This document shows positions 7,327 through 12,404 of a stretch of 15,014 nt of DNA, piece after piece. The stretch is from Bacilli bacterium (lineage in GTDB: Bacteria > Bacillota_I > Bacilli_A > RFN20 > CAG-288), in the NCBI GenBank assembly GCA_900763245.1, contig CAAFJQ010000010.1:1-15014 (forward strand), read 5' to 3'. Every line of letters begins with the position of its first letter. Position 1 is the stretch's first letter. The notes under the pieces were generated by a model. That model was not told the origin of the DNA and did no database searches. It saw only the letters and a program-made list of their open reading frames with translations. The translations under genes and the position numbers were made by a program.

Positions 7327-8622
7327 TTAGGCGGCAGTCTTGAAGTTGATGGTGATGGAATCGATATAAATAGCACCACTACCTGTATAGTCAAAACGTA
7401 AATACTTTGCACCAGTAACAGTATTAGCCATAGTTGTTGTATCTTTGAAGATAACATTAGCACCATCTGCTGTTGCAGTGCCGGCGGTCTCAAGAGCAGT
7501 TGTTCCAAATGTAACAATCAAACCAGCGGAGCTTGTCCATTTAACATTCTTTGTAATAGTCAAGCTTTCGATTTCGCCGATTGTCTCGTTTGTTGTGAAC
7601 AAATAACCATTTCCTTTTTTGTTTCTAACCTGAATACCATCTCCATAATTACCAAAGTTAAAGTATTTAAATCCAATAGAATTTCTACCATCAACAACTG
7701 TTCCTTCAGCTTCAGCAGTAGGATAGTTGTCCAAGCTCATGGTCTCAACAGTAAGTGTAGCAGAGACAACAGGTGTAGCTGCAGAAACAAATCCAGCAGT
7801 GATAACATTCTTTCCAACAACAATTTCAAAAGAGTAAACGCCTTCGGTAGGAGTAACGGCAATGCCATTAAGTTTGATGAACTCGACTGCATAATTGGTT
7901 TCGGGTGTAACAGTCAAAGTAACCTTTTCTCCATATGTGCCAGTCATCTTATCAGCAGTAATTGTACCATGTTCGAATGTTCCGATTTCGACATTATATG
8001 TGAAGGTAGACTTATCAGCATCTTTGCTGATGAAATATGTATAGTAATTCTTACGGGTCGGATTGTAAACCATACCTAAGGTAAGCTTATCACCAGAAGT
8101 GAAGTTGGACTTGATATCCTGGAACTTCTTAGGGTTGGTAAACTGAAAACCTTTGTTTTCATCATAGGTAAAAGCTTCATTAGTAGGAGCCACACCATAA
8201 ACAACAAGAGATTTTCCAGAAACAGGGTCGATTAAGTTACCATTTCCGTGGACATCAGAATCATTACCAGTATGTTCCCAGATACCAGAAACCTTGAACA
8301 TAGTCTTGGAATCTTCAGGAGCTGTTGTAGTCAAATCATCAATAGTCTTTACGACCATTTCAGGAACGGACGGAGTGGGAGCTTCAGTAGAAGGTGCTTC
8401 AGTAGACGGAGCCTCAGTAGAAGGCGCTTCAGTGACAGGATCTGTAGCAGGCTTTTCAGTCGGCTTTGCAGTTTCAGTCGGCTTAGGTGCTTCGGTCGGC
8501 TTTGCGGTTTCCACCGGGCTAGGAGCAGAAGTCTCTGGCTTGGTGCTTTCTTTATTGTCACCGCAACCAGCAATAACAAACAACGAAGCTAAGGCAACTA
8601 ACGAAACTAACTTTTTTTTCAT
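7327..8622 (-). CDS. Large secreted lipoprotein with Thr/Pro/Glu-rich linker
   Basis: The protein has 431 residues. MKKKLVSLVALASLFVIAGC gives a lipoprotein signal peptide with lipobox VIAGC and Cys20 as the anchor. Residues 27 to about 88 are a low-complexity linker of KPTE and TEAPS repeats, as expected for a spacer through the cell wall. A domain follows at about 90-205 whose GNGNLIDPVSGKSLVVYG resembles the OB-fold modules of Gram-positive secreted proteins. Residues about 210-280 (GTFEHGTITADKMTGTYGEKVTLTVTPETNYAVEFIKLNG) match the plan of an InlB B-repeat-like bacterial repeat. The C-terminal part ends in GSGAIYIDSITINF, a beta-sandwich ending common in surface proteins. The ligand is unknown; adhesion or carbohydrate binding is a guess. 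A good promoter lies at 8705-8733, but no Shine-Dalgarno precedes the ATG closely. The gene diverges from the Fic gene. Confidence 0.85.
   Translation of the reverse strand: MKKKLVSLVALASLFVIAGCGDNKESTKPETSAPSPVETAKPTEAPKPTETAKPTEKPATDPVTEAPSTEAPSTEAPSTEAPTPSVPEMVVKTIDDLTTTAPEDSKTMFKVSGIWEHTGNDSDVHGNGNLIDPVSGKSLVVYGVAPTNEAFTYDENKGFQFTNPKKFQDIKSNFTSGDKLTLGMVYNPTRKNYYTYFISKDADKSTFTYNVEIGTFEHGTITADKMTGTYGEKVTLTVTPETNYAVEFIKLNGIAVTPTEGVYSFEIVVGKNVITAGFVSAATPVVSATLTVETMSLDNYPTAEAEGTVVDGRNSIGFKYFNFGNYGDGIQVRNKKGNGYLFTTNETIGEIESLTITKNVKWTSSAGLIVTFGTTALETAGTATADGANVIFKDTTTMANTVTGAKYLRFDYTGSGAIYIDSITINFKTAA
8381..8440 (-). repeat. Four tandem 15-bp repeats coding for TEAPS
   Basis: Four consecutive 15-bp units (8381, 8396, 8411 and 8426; plus-strand form GCTTCAGTAGAAGGT with one to several changes) encode the TEAPSTEAPSTEAPST part of the lipoprotein linker. 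In-frame repeats of this kind can change number by slippage without breaking the reading frame. Confidence 0.85.
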
Positions 8623-8636
8623 ACTTGTAGTTGAGG

Positions 8637-8674
8637 TCTTGGTCCCTCTTTTTCCCCTTTTAATTTATCCAAGA
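8637..8674 (-). promoter_or_regulatory. Possible structured leader of the large lipoprotein mRNA
   Basis: In the roughly 75-base leader, TCTTGG (8674-8669) can pair with CCAAGA (8642-8637). This encloses a 26-base purine-rich loop with GGGG and GAGGG. An alternative hairpin pairs GAGG (8648-8645) with CCTC (8636-8633) and uses the same CCAAGA as its loop, so the two exclude each other. The only Shine-Dalgarno-like bases lie in this region, more than 20 bases from the ATG. Six- and four-bp stems can arise by chance. Confidence 0.3.
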
Positions 8675-8704
8675 ACAGCATGTTTGAAAAGTGATAGCGC
8701 CCCT

Positions 8705-8733
8705 ATTATATCGAAAAAAGCACAAAATGTGAA
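8705..8733 (-). promoter_or_regulatory. Promoter of the large lipoprotein gene
   Basis: On the minus strand TTCACA (8733-8728, five of six consensus bases) and a perfect TATAAT (8710-8705) are separated by exactly 17 bases. Transcription would begin near 8698, giving a leader of about 75 bases. Both boxes coincide with the half-sites of a degenerate copy of the dyad found upstream of the Fic gene. Confidence 0.75.
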
Positions 8734-8788
8734 ATACATGAAAAAAATACTAGTCATTACTCATATTAAACTATAAGCCATTTTCATT

Positions 8789-8902
8789 CGTTATTTCATA
8801 TTTTCGTTAGTTTGTGAAATAGCAAAATCGATTTTCATATCGTTATTTCATATTATTGCATTTTTATAAAATAACATATAGAATATTCGTATCGTTATTT
8901 CA
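8789..8902 (+). repeat. Diverged 52-bp tandem duplication with dyads, upstream of the Fic gene
   Basis: CGTTATTTCA occurs exactly at 8789, 8841 and 8893, in steps of 52 bases. By hand alignment, unit 8789-8840 and unit 8841-8892 agree at 36 of 52 positions, the first 14 being identical. Each full unit contains an inverted partner at the same distance: GTTATTTCA at 8790-8798 with TGAAATAGC at 8815-8823, and 8842-8850 with TAAAATAAC at 8867-8875. The third copy (8894-8902) touches the AAGGAGG of the Fic gene. The preserved half-sites in otherwise diverged units suggest a protein-binding array. Confidence 0.7.
8856..8884 (+). promoter_or_regulatory. Candidate promoter of the Fic gene
   Basis: TTGCAT (8856-8861) and TAGAAT (8879-8884) are separated by 17 bases and match three and five of the six consensus positions. 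The pair lies inside the second 52-bp unit and surrounds its inverted half-site. Other AT-rich hexamers nearby (TATTAT at 8851-8856) are possible, so this is the best guess only. Confidence 0.35.
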
Positions 8903-8915
8903 AGGAGGAACACAT

Positions 8916-10043
8916 ATGAACAGAGCAGGCCAATACGTAACAGTCCTCAATGGCATTGCTGAATATAAAGCATACAAACCTAATCCGTTACCTCCTTTTC
9001 CAGAAATTGAAATGGATGAAGAGATGACTTCCTTATTATCTTCTGCTCATTATGCATTAGGACAACTGGATACCATCTCTAAATTGATACCTAGCATGAA
9101 TCTATATCTTGGATGCTATGTAAGAAAAGAAGCACTTTTAAGCAGCCAGATTGAAGGAACACAGGCGACACTTGAAGACATCTTAGATCCTGACATTGAT
9201 GATTCCACCAATGTCGATATCAATGATGTCGTCAATTACGTCAATGCCCTCAATTATGCGATTGAAAGAATGAAGAAACTGCCTATCTGTAATCGTTTAT
9301 TGTGTGATACACACAAAGTATTGCTGCAAGGTGTCCGAGGACAAGAAAAGAATCCTGGTGAATTTAGAAAAAGCCAAAACTGGATAGGTTCATCAAATAG
9401 CAGTCTTAAAACTGCAAGATATGTTCCACCGACAGTTGAAGACATGAAAGAGGCAATGAGCGATTTAGAAAAGTACATCAATAACAATGAGATGGAAGTT
9501 CTATTGAAAACTGCCTTGGTTCATTATCAGTTTGAAACGATACATCCTTTCTTGGACGGCAATGGAAGAATCGGAAGAATGCTGATTGTCTTGATGTTGC
9601 TCAATAATAGAATCCTTCATCAACCTGTTCTCTATCTCTCTTTGTATCTGAAATCAAACCGAATCGAATATTACGATCGATTAAGTGAAGTCAGAAAAAA
9701 AGGAGACTATGAACAATGGATCAAATTCTTCTTGCAGGGAATCATTGAATCCTGTCAGGATAGCAGCAGCACCATCACTTCTCTTGATAACTTGATAAGA
9801 AAAGATGAAGAGAAGTTGAGTTTGAAAACAAAACAGCAAAAAATGATATTCGATTATCTGAAAGAACACCCAATCATCAGCATATCAGCCATGGCAAAGG
9901 ATACTGGAATTTCTTATAATGGAATCTCTATGACAATCAATAAGATGGTCGATTCAGGCATTCTTAAACAAACCAACTCAAAAGCAAGAGACCGAGTTTT
10001 TGAATATACCGGTTATATCGATATTCTCAAATCAGGGATTTGA
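8916..10043 (+). CDS. Fic-domain protein with winged-helix C-terminus
   Basis: Fic proteins usually transfer AMP from ATP to a hydroxyl side chain of a target protein. I choose the ATG at 8916 (375 residues) because AAGGAGG lies seven bases upstream; the TTG frame open from 8856 lacks this. The order is: N-terminal region with GQYVTVLNGIAEYKAYKPNPLPP; SSQIEG (residues 76-81), the [ST]xxxE[GN] self-inhibition motif with Glu80, making this a class II, self-restrained Fic protein; then the catalytic motif HPFLDGNGRIGR (210-221) with His210 and all key residues intact. Residues about 310-375 look like a winged helix-turn-helix (MAKDTGISYNGISMTINKMVDSGILKQ). No separate antitoxin gene is adjacent. 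The DNA-binding end and the repeat array in front of the gene suggest autoregulation. The target is unknown. Confidence 0.93.
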   Translation: MNRAGQYVTVLNGIAEYKAYKPNPLPPFPEIEMDEEMTSLLSSAHYALGQLDTISKLIPSMNLYLGCYVRKEALLSSQIEGTQATLEDILDPDIDDSTNVDINDVVNYVNALNYAIERMKKLPICNRLLCDTHKVLLQGVRGQEKNPGEFRKSQNWIGSSNSSLKTARYVPPTVEDMKEAMSDLEKYINNNEMEVLLKTALVHYQFETIHPFLDGNGRIGRMLIVLMLLNNRILHQPVLYLSLYLKSNRIEYYDRLSEVRKKGDYEQWIKFFLQGIIESCQDSSSTITSLDNLIRKDEEKLSLKTKQQKMIFDYLKEHPIISISAMAKDTGISYNGISMTINKMVDSGILKQTNSKARDRVFEYTGYIDILKSGI

Positions 10044-10052
10044 TTTTCATCC

Positions 10053-10080
10053 CAAACAAAATGGTCAGCCGAAGCTGACC
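10053..10080 (-). terminator. UUCG-loop terminator of the secA-prfB-yitT operon
   Basis: GGTCAGC (10063-10069) and GCTGACC (10074-10080) form a perfect 7-bp stem. Read on the minus strand, the loop is TTCG closed by C-G, the very stable C(UUCG)G tetraloop, and is followed by ATTTTGTTTG. It starts six bases after the yitT stop. On the plus strand the stem follows the Fic stop by 19 bases but lacks a T-tract, so it may work there only weakly. Confidence 0.85.
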
Positions 10081-10086
10081 ACCGCT

Positions 10087-11214
10087 TTAAAAATCTTCTT
10101 TGAACGTATTCTTTCTCTTTGTTCTGGCTTTTGAGACCAGTTTTCTTGTCTCATCAGCAGACATAGCAATATCCTGTCTATCCGACTTCGGCGTCGTTCT
10201 GCTGAATCCATATCCTAATATCTCCTTTGTCTGCATGACTGTGACAAAGGCGTTCGGATCGATTGCGTTGATGCTTTCACGGATGATATTGTAATCAACT
10301 CTGTCAAAGCAGACCTCAAGAACGACTGTGTCGTTCTTTGTATATCCGCCCTGCGCTTTCAATAGAGTCGTTCCTCTACCTAAATGTTCATTGATGAATT
10401 CATTGATCTCAGGCCATTTCTTGGAGATGATCATGGCTAGATAATATTGATTGTTTCCTAAGAACACCTTATCGATCATGATCGAGCAAAGAAGTGCTGT
10501 GATAAGACCGACCAAAGTGGGAAGAAGATTGAATCCATTGGTGAAGAATCCAGCAAGAATCAACAAGGAATCGACGATGAAAGAGGATGTTCCGACTTTG
10601 ATATGCAGATATTTGTTGGCTAAAAGGTTGATGACGTCTGTTCCACCGCTGGAGCCGCCTCCTGCAAGAGTGAGTCCCATACCGGAACCGATCAGAAGAC
10701 CGCCTAAGACACTGGATACAAAGTAAGCCAATAACAGCATCGCATCTTTATTTTCTTCAAAGGGAATGATGATGCCATTTGATATCTCAATATCTTTCCC
10801 TAACTGGGTGATATCAAAGATGCGAATATTATCGACAACGACATTCTTGCTGATGTAACTGAAGAGCATGACGACAAGAGGATAGGAAATCGTATAGATC
10901 AAAGTATGAAGCGAATATTTCAGGCCTAAGAATATCAGGCCTAGAATGAAGAAAGCCCAGGTGACAATAAGAACGTAAGTGTTGACAGGAAGCAAAGAGA
11001 AACCTGGAATCTTATGAATCAGCATTGCAATAGAAGCAACGCCGCCGGAGATGATATTCATCGGAATGACAAAGAAAGAATCTCCGAAAGCGACCAAAAC
11101 AGCCCCAAGAAAGACCAAAAGCAGATTCTTGATGATCTTTCTAGGCGGTTCATTCGTGAATTCGCTTTTGACGATCTTCCACTGCTTCTGCGCCCAAGTA
11201 CTTATCTTTCGCAT
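10087..11214 (-). CDS. YitT-family membrane protein (DUF161 + DUF2179)
   Basis: The family consists of multi-pass membrane proteins with a cytoplasmic C-terminal DUF2179 domain; the transported substrate is not known. I choose the ATG at 11214 (375 residues) because AGGTG precedes it at a good distance. An ATG 15 codons upstream would overlap prfB. About six membrane segments are visible, including NLLLVFLGAVLVAFGDSFFV, then YVLIVTWAFFILGLIFLG and LLPTLVGLITALLCSIMI. The family motif GGGSSGGTDVINLL is present, and the C-terminal domain runs from about YLAMIISKKWPEINEF to VMQTKEILGYG. The protein is longer than typical family members (about 280-290). The extra length lies in the N-terminal segment, a polar loop (VVVDNIRIFDITQLGKDIE) and a basic C-terminal tail. 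The gene starts 11 bases after prfB and is the last of its operon. Confidence 0.92.
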   Translation of the reverse strand: MRKISTWAQKQWKIVKSEFTNEPPRKIIKNLLLVFLGAVLVAFGDSFFVIPMNIISGGVASIAMLIHKIPGFSLLPVNTYVLIVTWAFFILGLIFLGLKYSLHTLIYTISYPLVVMLFSYISKNVVVDNIRIFDITQLGKDIEISNGIIIPFEENKDAMLLLAYFVSSVLGGLLIGSGMGLTLAGGGSSGGTDVINLLANKYLHIKVGTSSFIVDSLLILAGFFTNGFNLLPTLVGLITALLCSIMIDKVFLGNNQYYLAMIISKKWPEINEFINEHLGRGTTLLKAQGGYTKNDTVVLEVCFDRVDYNIIRESINAIDPNAFVTVMQTKEILGYGFSRTTPKSDRQDIAMSADETRKLVSKARTKRKNTFKEDF

Positions 11215-11225
11215 GAGCACACCTA

Positions 11226-12348
11226 TTATTTGATATTGTGAGTTCTTCTGAAGTCCCATTTCAGGTAAGCATCAATGAAGTTATTGATGTTGCCATCCAT
11301 GACGGACTGAACATTGACTTCCGAATAATCGCTTCGATGATCTTTGACTAAGGTATAAGGACAGAAAACATAGGAACGGATCTGAGAAGAGAAGGAGATA
11401 TCCTTCTTGACACCTGAGATCTTGTCCATCTCTTCCTGTCTCTTCTTCTCTTCCAACTGGAAGAGTTTGGATTTGAGCATCTCCATACAGAATTCCTTAT
11501 TGGCAAGCTGATCTCTTTCAATTTGGCAGGAGACAACAATGCCGGTAGGAAGATGGGTGATACGGACAGCGGACTCTGTCTTGTTGACGTTCTGACCGCC
11601 TGCACCGGAGGAGTGATAGGTATCGATTCTTAAATCGCTAGGATTGATCACAACATCGATGTCATCCTTGATGACAGGCATGACAGAAACGGATGCAAAG
11701 GAAGTATGTCTGCTTCCGCCGGAATCAAACGGCGAGATTCTGACAAGGCGGTGAACACCGCTTTCTCCACGAAGATTTCCATAAGCCATTTTTCCGCTTA
11801 TTTCAAGAGTTGCAGACGAAATTCCGGCTTCTTCGCCTTCTAGGATATCGACAAGTTTGAACTTGAAGCCGTTGGATTCTGCAAATCTTTCGTACATTCT
11901 TAAAAGCATGCCGGCCCAGTCGTGGGCTTCGGTTCCACCAGCACCTGGATGGAATTCCAAAATGGCATCGCAGTTATCATATTTTCCAGAATAGAAGATT
12001 CCTTTCTGGAATTCGTTGAAGCTTTTGTCAAGCTGGACTAAAGAAGAATCAGCATCATCAAAGATGTCCTTGTCATTCTCAATCTTGAGAAAATCAAGGG
12101 ACTCTTTGATGGAATCCAGTTTCTTCTGGAAGTCTTTGATGCTGTTTAACTTATAGTTGATATCGGCTAATTGGCGGTTGATTTCCTTGGCGCGTCCCTG
12201 ATCTTTCCAGAAAGAAGGATCGACAGTCATCGCTGAAAGCTCAGCCTCCTTTTTCTCTAATTCTGGAAGGTCAAAGACAGCCTTGCAAATCAAGCAGCTG
12301 GGTAGAAATGTTCTCATACATGTTGTTGAGTTCGAATAGTTCTTTCAT
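11226..12348 (-). CDS. prfB: Peptide chain release factor 2 (RF2), with programmed +1 frameshift
   Basis: RF2 releases the finished protein at UAA and UGA codons. The gene is read in two frames. From the ATG at 12348 (AAGGAGG upstream) 25 codons run to CTT (12276-12274), followed by the in-frame stop TGA (12273-12271). A +1 slip on CTTTGAC continues as Leu-Asp-Leu-Pro into the long frame that ends at 11226, giving 373 residues in total (E. coli RF2 has 365). AAGG just before the slip site is the internal Shine-Dalgarno-like element. Low RF2 slows termination at this UGA and favours the shift, so RF2 controls its own level. SPF (in RISPFDSGGSRHTSF) reads the stop codon and GGQ (GAGGQNVNKTES) acts in the peptidyl-transferase centre. 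The gene lies 56 bases after secA, as in many Bacillota. Confidence 0.97.
12267..12285 (-). promoter_or_regulatory. prfB +1 frameshift site
   Basis: CTTTGAC (12276-12270) with AAGG four bases upstream is the recognised RF2 recoding signal. The short first frame ends LQGCL then UGA; the shifted frame resumes DLPELEKKE. Annotation pipelines that ignore the shift would call a false start (MRTFLPS) at 12317. Confidence 0.95.
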
Positions 12349-12404
12349 TGTAAGGCCCTCCTTTCTTTATTATTCAATAATATTACTGATAGGCTAACGA
12401 AAGA

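Noticed and set aside
8294..8776. 160-codon plus-strand ORF rich in GASVEGASV repeats
   Set aside because: It is the antisense of the lipoprotein's TEAPS linker; the lipoprotein has a signal peptide, promoter and terminator, this one has none.
8789..8902. CRISPR-like array
   Set aside because: Only about two units, diverged over their full length, with no conserved repeat/spacer boundary and no cas genes nearby.
8856..8915. TTG start giving 20 extra residues to the Fic protein
   Set aside because: The ATG at 8916 has AAGGAGG at ideal distance, and the extra codons lie in the repeat array.
11215..11259. Upstream ATG extending the YitT-family protein into prfB
   Set aside because: The ATG at 11214 has its own AGGTG site, and the extension would overlap the prfB end by 34 bases with polar residues unlike the family.
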